Below are positions 8,340 to 15,771 of a stretch of DNA of 64,000 nt, one piece after another. Source of the stretch: JACVRW01 sp963827065 (GTDB taxonomy: Bacteria; Actinomycetota; Thermoleophilia; Solirubrobacterales; Thermoleophilaceae); assembly GCA_963827065.1 (NCBI GenBank), contig CAWGZM010000008.1, forward strand, positions 310,001-374,000. Reading direction: 5' to 3'. Position 1 is the stretch's first letter. Each line of letters starts with the position of its first letter. The notes beneath the pieces were generated by a model. That model was not told the DNA's origin, searched no databases, and saw only the letters and a program-made list of their open reading frames with translations. The translations under genes and the position numbers were made by a program.

Positions 8340-9149
8340 CTAGCCGGCCACGACCGGGTTACGCAAGGTACCGATGCCGTCGATCTCGCACTCCACGACG
8401 TCGCCCGGCGCCAGGGAGCGTTTGGGGTCCATGAACTCGCCGCAGCCCCACGGCGTGCCCGTGAGCAGGACGTCTCCGGGCTCGAGCGTGAAGCTGTGAG
8501 AGCAGTGGCTGATCAGCTCGGCGACACCGAACACCATCAGATCGGTGGTGGCGTCCTGCATGACCTCGCCGTTCACCCGGCAGGCGAGGTGCAGGGCCTG
8601 GGGGTCCGAGATCTCGTCAGCCGTGACCACCACGGGGCCCAGTGGGCAGAAGGTGTCGATGCTCTTCGCGCGTACCCACTGGCCGTCCGCGAGTTGAAGG
8701 TCGCGCGCACTCACGTCGTTGGCCACCGTGTACCCGAAGACGTACGAGAGCGCGTCCTCAGGCGCGACCCTGGTGGCGCGGCGGCCCATGACCACCGCGA
8801 GCTCGACCTCCCAGTCGACGCGCTGCGTAACCGCGAGCGGCAGGCGGATCTCGTCGCCGGGCCCGACGACACTGGAAGGGAACTTCGCAAAGACCAGGGG
8901 CTGCTCCGGCCGCTCGAGCCCGGACTCGCGGATGTGATCGAGATAGTTGAGGCCGATCGCGACGACCTTGCCCGGCGCGACGGGCGCGAGGCGGGTGGGG
9001 TCGTCTACGGGGTCGGCGGCCGGGATGGCTGCCTCACCGGCCGCGCCGAATAGGTCCGACAGGTCGTGGGCCAGCGGGTAGAGCTCGCCGTCGCGCTCGA
9101 CCGCCGCCACAGGCGGGCCGCCGTTCGTTCGAATTCGCGCGAGCCTCAC
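8340..9149 (-). CDS. Fumarylacetoacetate hydrolase (FAH) family protein
   Basis: A 269-residue FAH-fold enzyme. It has the IGLNYLDH stretch, metal-ligand glutamates in DWEVELAVVMGR, the Asp in ANDVSARD and the C-terminal LLTGTPWGCG loop. The family hydrolyses or decarboxylates acyl-pyruvates and 2-oxo-enoic acids late in aromatic ring catabolism. As first gene of the operon (GTG at 9149) ahead of a Mo hydroxylase, it suggests a pathway in which a ring is hydroxylated and the cleaved product is then hydrolysed. The leader carries a GntR/FadR-like palindrome. The specific substrate is not deducible. Confidence 0.9.
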   Translation of the reverse strand: MRLARIRTNGGPPVAAVERDGELYPLAHDLSDLFGAAGEAAIPAADPVDDPTRLAPVAPGKVVAIGLNYLDHIRESGLERPEQPLVFAKFPSSVVGPGDEIRLPLAVTQRVDWEVELAVVMGRRATRVAPEDALSYVFGYTVANDVSARDLQLADGQWVRAKSIDTFCPLGPVVVTADEISDPQALHLACRVNGEVMQDATTDLMVFGVAELISHCSHSFTLEPGDVLLTGTPWGCGEFMDPKRSLAPGDVVECEIDGIGTLRNPVVAG

Positions 9150-9190
9150 GCGTACTGCCTTCCCAAGACACCGCCTTCATGGACTGGCTA

Positions 9191-9205
9191 AATGGTCGGA
9201 CCATT
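9191..9205. promoter_or_regulatory. Putative FadR-type operator (perfect 15-bp palindrome)
   Basis: AATGGTC-G-GACCATT is a perfect inverted repeat centred on 9198, in the 217-bp non-coding stretch upstream of the FAH/Mo hydroxylase operon. It contains the TGGTNNNACCA core recognised by FadR-subfamily GntR proteins. The likely partner is the FadR-type regulator at 684-1406, at the far end of the same island. Its position, 41 bp before the GTG, suits repression by promoter or leader occlusion. Nothing else recognisable lies in 9150-9366. Confidence 0.72.
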
Positions 9206-9366
9206 GTCGGGCAGGGGGACAGTATCCGAGGCCCGGGCCCATGGCAAGAGTCGCGGCAGCGCGTTCCACCCTGCGCAACCCCCCGACGCAGGGCGGACGC
9301 GCCGACGCTCATGAGCGGTCATGGCCCGACCGAGTGCGAGAACGCGACTCGCTCTAGCCCGAGCCG

Positions 9367-10020
9367 TTAGCCGCGCACATAACCCTCGGTCCGTTGTGGC
9401 TGCTCCGGTCGGCCCATGCGTCCGCGCAAGACGAGCGCCCAGGCAAGGGAGGCAAAGGCCGCCGTCGATGCCACAGTCCGGACGATGTCCCAGGCGACCC
9501 AGGGGGTCACGAAGTCGTCGCGCACAGCGGCTAGATTCTCGATGCGAGCTGGGTCACCCGCCTCCTTCAGCTCCTCGTTGAGCGGGATGTGGACTGCGAA
9601 GGTGACGACGACCATCACCGTGTACAGGGCGAGGCCGGCGACGATCCAGCCTGCGGTCTTGGCCGAGCCGGAGCGACGCGCCTGAACGAGGGCGACCGCG
9701 GCGAGCACCGGAGCACCGAGGAAGGTCAAGAAGAAGGCCGGGTTCTCGATCTTGTCGATCATCTGTTGCATCGCATCGACAAGCGTGTGGTCGTCGGCCG
9801 CGGTCAGGGCCGGCATGACGGCGATCGCGGAGAAGTAGAAGAGCCCCGCCACCAGGCCCATGGCGATCACGGCCGCGCCCAGCACGATGTCCGCGTTGCG
9901 GTCGGCGCGCGTCGCGTCGTCCACGGTGGGGTGGTTCTCCTGCGCTTGTTGTGCGTAGTTCCCCTCCATCCGGCCTTGGTCTCCGTTGGCGGGCTTGCGG
10001 GCTGTGGTGCTGCTGGCCAT
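9367..10020 (-). CDS. DUF1772-type membrane protein
   Basis: A 217-residue integral membrane protein. A polar 45-residue N-terminus precedes four predicted helices, roughly 46-68, 95-115, 124-146 and 185-205. The HIPLNEEL motif after the third helix, followed by W-x-x-W in the last loop, is typical of DUF1772 (anthrone oxygenase-like) proteins. Function is poorly known; relatives are often induced with oxidoreductases. It is the last gene of a three-gene unit (cupin, NmrA-like, this one), 54 bp after the NmrA-like gene. Confidence 0.8.
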   Translation of the reverse strand: MASSTTARKPANGDQGRMEGNYAQQAQENHPTVDDATRADRNADIVLGAAVIAMGLVAGLFYFSAIAVMPALTAADDHTLVDAMQQMIDKIENPAFFLTFLGAPVLAAVALVQARRSGSAKTAGWIVAGLALYTVMVVVTFAVHIPLNEELKEAGDPARIENLAAVRDDFVTPWVAWDIVRTVASTAAFASLAWALVLRGRMGRPEQPQRTEGYVRG

Positions 10021-10074
10021 GTCGGCCTCCTTCCGCCCCGTGGGGCTGTGGTGGGTGTCTGGATCCGGATGACG

Positions 10075-10920
10075 TCAAGCCGCCCGGGTGGCCCGCGCGT
10101 TCCAGATGCCGGTGGCGGCCGCGTCGCGTGCGTAGTCGCTGAAGTCGCGCGGCTCGCGGCCAAGGGCGCGCTGAACGCCGTCGGCCAGGCGGGCGTTGCG
10201 GCCGTCGAGGACCTCAGCGAAGATGAAGGTCAGCATCTCGACGACCTCGCTCGGAACGCCCTGCTCGGCAGCGGCGGCGGCGAAGTCCTCGATCGAGATC
10301 GGTACGTAGCGGATCTCGCGGCCCAGCGCCCGGGAGACTTCAAGGACCGCCTCCGCGAACGTGAGGAGCCGGGGCCCGGTGAGCTCGTAGAGCTCGCCGA
10401 TGTGCCGATCGTCGGTCAGCGCCGCGACCGCGACGTCGGCGATGTCGTCGGCGTCGACGAACGGCTCGGGCGTGTCGCCGGCCGGAAGCGCAAGCTCGCC
10501 TGCCCGGACCTGTTCCTGCCAATAGTCCTCGCTGAAGTTCTGGGCGAACCAGGTCGAGCGCAAGACCGTCAGCTCGGCGCCGGAGTCGCGCACGGCCCGC
10601 TCCGCACGCTCGGCCTCTTCCTCGCCGCGCCCGGACAACAGAACGAGACGCGGAACGCCGCTCTCCACGGCCAGGTCGGCGAACAAGCCCAGCGTCTCCG
10701 CGGCGCCCGGAATCGCGTCCCAGTAATGGGAGACGTAGGCCGATCCGACCCCTTCCAGAACCGGGCCCCAGGTCGACGGGTCCTCCCAGTCGAAACGAGG
10801 CTCGCCCGAACGCGAGCCGATGCGAACAGGCAGGCCGCGTGCGGTGAGGCGCTCCACCACCCGCCGGCCGATCTTGCCGGTGCCACCGATTACCAGCGTG
10901 GGTTCTTGACTCGTGTTCAT
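10075..10920 (-). CDS. NmrA-like NAD(P)-binding oxidoreductase
   Basis: A 281-residue atypical short-chain dehydrogenase of the NmrA/NAD(P)H:quinone type. The Rossmann nucleotide motif is VIGGTGKIGRR (10-20). Later landmarks are VLLSGRGEE, LRSTWFAQNFSE and FVDADDIADVAVAAL, all usual in this family. The classical Tyr-x-x-x-Lys is lacking, as expected for NmrA-like members, which often sense redox state. Its ATG overlaps the cupin stop by 4 bp, so it is co-translated with that cupin. The divergent AraC-type gene is the likely regulator. Confidence 0.88.
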   Translation of the reverse strand: MNTSQEPTLVIGGTGKIGRRVVERLTARGLPVRIGSRSGEPRFDWEDPSTWGPVLEGVGSAYVSHYWDAIPGAAETLGLFADLAVESGVPRLVLLSGRGEEEAERAERAVRDSGAELTVLRSTWFAQNFSEDYWQEQVRAGELALPAGDTPEPFVDADDIADVAVAALTDDRHIGELYELTGPRLLTFAEAVLEVSRALGREIRYVPISIEDFAAAAAEQGVPSEVVEMLTFIFAEVLDGRNARLADGVQRALGREPRDFSDYARDAAATGIWNARATRAA

Positions 10921-11480
10921 GCTTGGACCTCCAGCGGCCGCGGTGCCGATCGCGGCTGACCGCGGCGCCTCGCGAACCAGGCCAGGGGTGCGAGGACGAC
11001 GCGCTGCAGCCAGCGGGGCGGGAACGCTCCCTGCACCTCGTCCTCGAACTCCTCGGTGAACAGGGCCAGGTCGAGCGGCCTCGGGATGCCGCCCAGGAAC
11101 GTGCGGCCCTGCTCGGCGAGGCCGACGGCGGTCTCGAAGAGCTGCTCCATCTTCAGTGCCGGGCGCACCTCGACGCGGACGAGCGCGTCATCGTCGCCGA
11201 CATTCGCGAAGTCGTGCTTCTGGCCAGGGGGGACGACGACCACCTCGCCGGGCCCCGCGACGACCCGCTTGCGTCCCATCCTGAAGCGCATCGTGCCCTC
11301 GACGACCTCGAACCGCTCCTCCTGCTTCGGGTGGATGTGCTGGCCACCCGGGACCCGCCGGTTCGCGGGAAGCTCGAGGTCGATCGCGAGCCATTCGCCG
11401 CGCGTGTTCGCCGATGTCTGGCGGAACGTGATCCGCTCTCCGCTTGCCGGGTTCTCAAGTGTCTGTCCTCTGTACGCCAT
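10917..11480 (-). CDS. Cupin domain protein
   Basis: A 187-residue protein. The cupin core (about 35-110) shows HIHPKQEERFEVVEG for motif 1 and GEVVVVPPGQKHDF for motif 2, so a metal site is probable. The remaining 75 residues are a helical tail with an Arg/Pro-rich end. It leads a three-gene operon with an NmrA-like oxidoreductase and a DUF1772 protein. The sets of genes seen with such cupins are usually stress- or xenobiotic-inducible. Specific activity is unknown. Confidence 0.85.
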   Translation of the reverse strand: MAYRGQTLENPASGERITFRQTSANTRGEWLAIDLELPANRRVPGGQHIHPKQEERFEVVEGTMRFRMGRKRVVAGPGEVVVVPPGQKHDFANVGDDDALVRVEVRPALKMEQLFETAVGLAEQGRTFLGGIPRPLDLALFTEEFEDEVQGAFPPRWLQRVVLAPLAWFARRRGQPRSAPRPLEVQA

Positions 11481-11572
11481 AGCCGCCTTCGATCTGGTCG
11501 CTTAATGCAACACGTCCAGTCTTCCGCCTTGATATAGGACTGTCTATGGCCGAAACGCGCGTGTACATGCTC

Positions 11573-11596
11573 GATCGTCCACCGGGCTGGACGATC
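11573..11596. promoter_or_regulatory. Perfect 9-bp inverted repeat in divergent promoter region
   Basis: GATCGTCCA (11573-11581) and TGGACGATC (11588-11596) are exact inverted copies separated by CCGGGC. The repeat lies in the 142-bp gap between the cupin operon (-) and the AraC-type gene (+), 26 bp before the latter's ATG. It could be an operator for the AraC protein or another dimeric regulator, or form a hairpin in the araC-type leader. Confidence 0.5.
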
Positions 11597-11622
11597 CGGG
11601 TACAACCAGGCATACTGGCCTC

Positions 11623-12606
11623 ATGGAAGCTCCGGACCCCTTCCCGCCGTCGGATCCCCTCGGCGAGGCACTGCAGTTCCTGCGGATGAACGGCGCGTAC
11701 TACTCCCGCGCCGAGCTCACCGCACCCTGGGGCCTCACGCTGCCGCCGACGCCGGGATACATCTGGTTTCACGTGGTCACCGCGGGCCGGATGTGGCTCG
11801 AGACCGGCGAGGAGGAGCGAGGCTGGATCCAGCTCGGAGATCTCGCGCTCGTGCCGCACGGGGACGGCCACGTCCTGCGCAGCGAGCCGGGAGCTCCTGC
11901 GCCGGGCATTCTCGACCTCGAGCGTGAGCGCGTCAGCGATCGCTACGAGATCATTCGCCACGGCGAGGGTGGCGCACCCACCAGCCTGATCTGCGGGGCT
12001 GTGCGCTTCGAGCACCCTGCCGCCGGCAACCTCATCGAGGTCCTCCCGAGCACGATCCACATCGAGGCGTCCAGCTCGCCCAGGCTGGAGTGGATGCAGA
12101 GCATGTTGCGACTGATGGCCTCCGAGGCCTGCGAGCTCCGGCCCGGCAGCGAGGCCGTCATCACGCGCCTCGGCGACATCCTCGTGATTCAGGCGATCCG
12201 GGCTTGGATGGAGAGCGATCCGGCCGCGCAGCGGGGCTGGCTGGGAGCGCTCCGGGACCCCCAGATCGGCCGCGCCATCTCAAACATTCATCGCGACCCG
12301 GCTCGGAACTGGACCGTCGCCTCCCTCGCCCACGAGCTGGCGATGTCGCGCTCGGCGTTCGCCTCCCGCTTCACCGAGCTCGTCGGCGAGCCGGTGATGA
12401 GCTACGTCGCCCGCTGGCGCATGCATGTCGCGGTAGCTGCGCTGAAGGAGGAGGGCGCCACGGTGAGCCAGCTCGCCGACCGGCTCGGCTACCGGTCCGA
12501 GGCCGCGTTCAGCCGCGCCTTCAAGCGCGTCATCGGCGTCTCGCCTGGTGTGATCAGAAGGACCGCCGGCGAGCAGGACGCGCTGATCGCCGCCGCTGCG
12601 GGCTGA
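11623..12606 (+). CDS. AraC-family transcriptional regulator with cupin sensor domain
   Basis: A 327-residue regulator. Residues 15-190 are a cupin-type sensor (RMWLETGEEERGWIQLGDLALVPHGDGHVL) of the class common in AraC proteins that respond to electrophiles or aromatic aldehydes. Residues about 215-315 hold two helix-turn-helix motifs: WTVASLAHELAMSRSAFASRF and VSQLADRLGYRSEAAFSRAF, ending in the conserved GVSPGVIRR. It is transcribed away from the cupin/NmrA/DUF1772 operon and is its likely activator. The ATG at 11623 follows a perfect inverted repeat. Confidence 0.92.
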   Translation: MEAPDPFPPSDPLGEALQFLRMNGAYYSRAELTAPWGLTLPPTPGYIWFHVVTAGRMWLETGEEERGWIQLGDLALVPHGDGHVLRSEPGAPAPGILDLERERVSDRYEIIRHGEGGAPTSLICGAVRFEHPAAGNLIEVLPSTIHIEASSSPRLEWMQSMLRLMASEACELRPGSEAVITRLGDILVIQAIRAWMESDPAAQRGWLGALRDPQIGRAISNIHRDPARNWTVASLAHELAMSRSAFASRFTELVGEPVMSYVARWRMHVAVAALKEEGATVSQLADRLGYRSEAAFSRAFKRVIGVSPGVIRRTAGEQDALIAAAAG

Positions 12607-12645
12607 GAGTGAGAAGAGCGACCTGGTGAGCCGCCCCAGCCGCGG

Positions 12646-13179
12646 TCAAGACGCCGGGAGGTAGGTGAGGAGGACCACTCCGGAGTCGAACCGCTTCACG
12701 TCGTCGAGCTCCATCCGGACGGTTCCCCTGTCGCCGAGCACGTGGACGTTTCCCTCGCCCCAGACGAGCGGGTTCAGGTAGACCTCGTACTCGTCGATCA
12801 GGCCTTTCTCGGCGAGGGCGTACGCGAACTCGCCGCTCCCGTGCATGAAAAGGTCACCGTCGACCTCGTCCTTCAGTTTCGGGATCGAGTCCTCGAGGTC
12901 CCCCTCGAGCAGGGTCGCGTTCCACTCGAGATCGCCGGACAGGCTGTTGGAGCCGACGTACTTCGGCATCGGGTTGACCATGTCCGCCCATTTGCCCGAC
13001 TGGCTCGGCCAATATCCCGCCAGCCCCTCGTAGGTCTTGCGGCCCAGCACCAGCCCGCTGGATCTCGCCTGACGCTCGAACGAGTAGTCGCCGTGGTCTC
13101 CGTCCGCCTGCACCCACTCGCCGACCGGGTCTATGACGCCGTCGACGGTGGCCTGCGTTGTCGCGATCAGCTTTCCCAT
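12646..13179 (-). CDS. Dihydrofolate reductase-like (RibD C-terminal fold) protein
   Basis: A 177-residue protein of the RibD_C/dihydrofolate reductase-like fold, common in actinobacteria. It has the N-terminal strand KLIATTQATVDGVI, the LVLGRKTYEGLAGYWPSQ segment, and the C-terminal HGSGEFAYALAEKGLIDEYEVYLNPLVWGEG. The family is thought to bind NADPH, but these stand-alone members have no proven substrate. It converges on the AraC-type gene with 39 bp between stops. There is no obvious functional link to its neighbours. Confidence 0.88.
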   Translation of the reverse strand: MGKLIATTQATVDGVIDPVGEWVQADGDHGDYSFERQARSSGLVLGRKTYEGLAGYWPSQSGKWADMVNPMPKYVGSNSLSGDLEWNATLLEGDLEDSIPKLKDEVDGDLFMHGSGEFAYALAEKGLIDEYEVYLNPLVWGEGNVHVLGDRGTVRMELDDVKRFDSGVVLLTYLPAS

Positions 13180-13503
13180 CTCGATTCTCCTTCGGTCACG
13201 GGCGCTCCCCCGAGCGGGTCTTCGTCGGTCGGGTCGAATCCGGCATAGGCGAACGCGTATTCAAACGAACGGCAGCCGGCGACGGAAGGTGAGCGCGCGC
13301 TGCTGCGCGCCGCGAAGGCGCTCGCGGAACTGGAATCGGAACGGCTGGAACGTGAACGCCTACAGCCGCTGCCAGGCCCACCGGTGCTGGTCAGCGACAA
13401 ACAGCGAAGCGGCCGACCGACCGTGAACGGTCGCGGCGCACGGCCGCGCCTGGCTGGTCGCGCGGTCTGGCCGAACCAGGTGCCGCAGTAGGGGGTGAAC
13501 TCG
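13180..13503. other. Gene-poor stretch with a possible coding remnant
   Basis: No complete gene is recognised here. On the + strand a frame stays open from 13249 to the stop at 13489-13491 and reads like protein (RALLRAAKALAELESERLERERL, a charged helix). It has no start codon in its first 35 codons, so it may be the tail of a decayed gene. Opposite-strand open frames are arginine/serine-rich and look like shadows. The stretch is on the 3' side of the initiator tRNA, a common integration site. Confidence 0.3.
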
Positions 13504-13758
13504 TTAGCCCCCGGCGACCCACGGGCCGCCGACATTGCGGTCATGCGCTGGCCGGGGGTCATCAGGCTGAGGCGGCCTCGCGGACGCTTCGGTCGATTCG
13601 TTGAGGTGCTGGCGATCCATCCCGCCGGGAGCCTTGATCCTCACGATCTCCCAATGCTCACCGGCCTGACGCGCGACCCAACGATAGGTCCCGCGCTCGG
13701 GGTGCTCGGCGTTGAGGCGGGTCGCTTCTGTCCGTGCCTCTTGCTCGTTCATCCCCAT
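13504..13758 (-). CDS. Small conserved-looking hypothetical protein
   Basis: An 84-residue protein starting at ATG 13758 (or 13752). The N-terminal half, NEQEARTEATRLNAEHPERGTYRW followed by VARQAGEHWEIVRIKAP, is strongly protein-like: an amphipathic helix then two strands, resembling short actinobacterial proteins of unknown function. The C-terminal part is polar and proline-rich. A longer reading from 13836 is arginine/serine-rich and unlikely. The sequence between it and the tRNA (13759-13958) holds only a tandem 11-bp repeat (ATTGGTGGACG twice, 13904-13925). Confidence 0.6.
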   Translation of the reverse strand: MGMNEQEARTEATRLNAEHPERGTYRWVARQAGEHWEIVRIKAPGGMDRQHLNESTEASARPPQPDDPRPAHDRNVGGPWVAGG

Positions 13759-13958
13759 AGCGTAAGCGCGGCTCCGAGCCGTGGCTACCAACGTGACCTC
13801 GGTTGGACAGCGGCTTGACCTTGCCGTGGCGGGCACGAGCGGGGCGGCTTCGGCCGTTCCCGCGCCCCCGCCGAACGGGCGCTGTCAACCGTTCCCGCGA
13901 CAAATTGGTGGACGATTGGTGGACGCCGGCTGGTCAGACTTTCCCGTGCGAAACGGCG

Positions 13959-13982
13959 AAACCCCCGCGTTAGCAGGGGCTT
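13959..13982 (-). terminator. Terminator-like hairpin after tRNA-fMet
   Basis: Read on the - strand, AAGCCCCTGC pairs with GCGGGGGTTT around a TAAC loop (including two G-U pairs), and the 3' arm ends in TTT. It lies 6 bp after the 3' end of the initiator tRNA, as expected for its terminator. Confidence 0.65.
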
Positions 13983-13988
13983 CGGGAG

Positions 13989-14062
<74 letters not shown>

Positions 14063-14178
14063 GCGTGACCTACGAATCTAGCCATCGCGCGGCTGAGCGT
14101 CAACGGGGCCCAAGTCAGGGGGTCAAATAGGGGAGATCCCCGATGTGCTGAGGCCACCTCAGCTGCCACGCTGCGGTT

Positions 14179-14568
14179 ATGCAGGCGGAGGTACCCCGGA
14201 GCGAGGACCGGATGGCGCCGGCGGACGTCGTGCGCGCCGCCTTCGGTGCGTTCAACCGGCGTGCCCTCGACGAGGGGGCCCTGTACCTGAGCCCGGATGT
14301 CGAGTGGCACCTGCCGGAGTCCGTGCTGAATCCGGCGGTCGTCCGCGGCGTCGATGCGCTGCGCGGCCTGCTCGAGGCCGAGTTTGAGGCCTTCTCCGAG
14401 GTCCGGCGTGACCCGGTAGAGCTCGAGGAGGACGAGGACGGCCGCGTCGTCGGCACGATCAGCGCCCGCATGCGCGGCCGCGCAAGCGGGATCGAGCTGG
14501 AGGAGCGCGCCCCCTACGCGTTCACGGTTCGCCGCGGCCGGATCGCCAGGGGCGAGCCGCTCGCGTAA
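14179..14568 (+). CDS. SnoaL/NTF2-like protein
   Basis: A 129-residue protein of the NTF2-like fold. Landmarks are VVRAAFGAFNRRALDEGALYLSPDVEWHLPE at the start and a middle helix with GVDALRGLLEAEFEAF. These cone-shaped proteins are ketosteroid isomerase-like or ligand-binding; no catalytic residues are obvious enough to assign a reaction. The ATG at 14179 is the first in frame, with an alternative at 14212. It lies 27 bp upstream of the Ppx/GppA gene on the same strand, perhaps co-transcribed. Confidence 0.8.
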   Translation: MQAEVPRSEDRMAPADVVRAAFGAFNRRALDEGALYLSPDVEWHLPESVLNPAVVRGVDALRGLLEAEFEAFSEVRRDPVELEEDEDGRVVGTISARMRGRASGIELEERAPYAFTVRRGRIARGEPLA

Positions 14569-14595
14569 CGCCGCGGCGCGCTACGGTGCCCGCCC

Positions 14596-15531
14596 ATGCG
14601 CGTCGCAGTCGTCGACCTCGGCACGAACACCACGCGGCTGCTCGTGGCCGACGTGGCCGATGGCGTCCTCACCGAGCTCGACAAGCAGACGACGATCACG
14701 CGCCTCGGCCAGGGTGTCGACGCGAGCGGCCGGCTGGCGGACGAGGCGATGGACCGGGTTCGCTCAGCGCTCGCCAACTACCGCGAGGTGATGGATCGCG
14801 AGGGCGTCGCGGAGACGATCGCGGTCGCCACCAGCGCGATGCGCGACGCCTCCAATGGCCCCAACTTCCGCGACGAGCTGAACGAGCGCTTCGGCATCGA
14901 CGCGCGCACGATCTCGGGCGACGAGGAGGCGCGGCTCACCTTCCTCGGAGCGACCAGCGGAAGGACGCCGGCTGCGGAGTCGCCCGCGACGACGATGGTG
15001 ATCGACATCGGCGGCGGCTCGACCGAGTACGTCGTCGGGTCGCCGAACGCCGCACCCGAGTTTCACGTCTCGACACAGATGGGATCGGTGCGACACACGG
15101 AGCGCTTCCTCCACAGCGACCCACCGGAGCACGAGGAGCTCGAGGCGCTCGCCGCCGACGTGCAGCGCGTGATCGAGGAGCAGGTGCCGGCGCGGTACCG
15201 CGACGAGACGACGGAGGGAATCGCCGTGGCGGGCACGGCCACGACGCTGGCCGCGATCGACCAGGAGCTCGATCCCTACGACCCCGAGAAGGTCCACGGC
15301 TACCGCGTGAGCCTCGCGGCCGCGGAGCGGATCCAGGCCATGCTCGCCGCCCTGCCTGTCGAGGCGCGCCGCGAGGTCACCGGGCTACACCCCGACCGCG
15401 CGCCGACCATCGTCGCGGGCGTGACGATCCTCGTCGAGTCGATCCGTTCGTTCGGGCTCGACGAGATCGAGGTCAGCGAATCGGACATCCTCCAGGGCGC
15501 CGCGATGGCGGCGGCGGAGACCGGCCCCTAG
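14596..15531 (+). CDS. ppx: Ppx/GppA family phosphatase (exopolyphosphatase-like)
   Basis: A 311-residue protein of the ASKHA fold. Phosphate-binding motifs are DLGTNTTRLLVAD (7-19), ATSAMRDA, SGDEEARLTFLG and DIGGGSTEYVVG; the last is the hallmark loop of Ppx/GppA. It lacks the extra C-terminal HD-like domain, giving the short (about 300 aa) actinobacterial form. It removes terminal phosphates from polyphosphate and/or degrades pppGpp. In many actinobacteria ppx sits beside eno and ftsB; here it is about 18 kb away from them. Confidence 0.93.
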   Translation: MRVAVVDLGTNTTRLLVADVADGVLTELDKQTTITRLGQGVDASGRLADEAMDRVRSALANYREVMDREGVAETIAVATSAMRDASNGPNFRDELNERFGIDARTISGDEEARLTFLGATSGRTPAAESPATTMVIDIGGGSTEYVVGSPNAAPEFHVSTQMGSVRHTERFLHSDPPEHEELEALAADVQRVIEEQVPARYRDETTEGIAVAGTATTLAAIDQELDPYDPEKVHGYRVSLAAAERIQAMLAALPVEARREVTGLHPDRAPTIVAGVTILVESIRSFGLDEIEVSESDILQGAAMAAAETGP

Positions 15532-15539
15532 AGAAAGAA

Positions 15540-15560
15540 CCGCCCGCATCATGCGGGCGG
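15540..15560. terminator. GC-rich hairpin after ppx
   Basis: CCGCCCGCAT-C-ATGCGGGCGG is a perfect inverted repeat starting 9 bp after the ppx stop; with a realistic loop the stem is 8 bp. It lacks a strong U run, so it may be a weak or factor-assisted terminator between convergent genes. The rest of 15532-15771 contains nothing recognisable. Confidence 0.55.
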
Positions 15561-15771
15561 CTCTCAAAACGGCCCCATCAGGACGGGCAGGGGTACGTGC
15601 CATGAAAGGGCCTTGCGGTTCGGACGGCGGGAGGCGCCGATACGATGCGGCTTCGCCCGAACCTATGCACCGGATGAAGACCGACGGGTTCGCCGCACGG
15701 ACCCTCCACCCAGCGCTCGACACTATAACCCACCAGCGTCGCGAGGGAAAGTCCGGTGCCGAATGTTCTCG

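Noticed and set aside
13167..13562. 131-codon - strand frame between the DHFR-like gene and the small gene
   Set aside because: Arg/Ser-rich composition and overlap with better-supported genes on both sides; it looks like a shadow frame.
13904..13925. Tandem 11-bp repeat as a CRISPR or iteron array
   Set aside because: Only two copies with no spacers; too small to be an array or an origin.
15735..15771. GAGGGAAAGTCCGG, similar to the conserved start of RNase P RNA
   Set aside because: Only about 30 bp remain before a convergent protein gene, and the other conserved RNase P elements are not present downstream.
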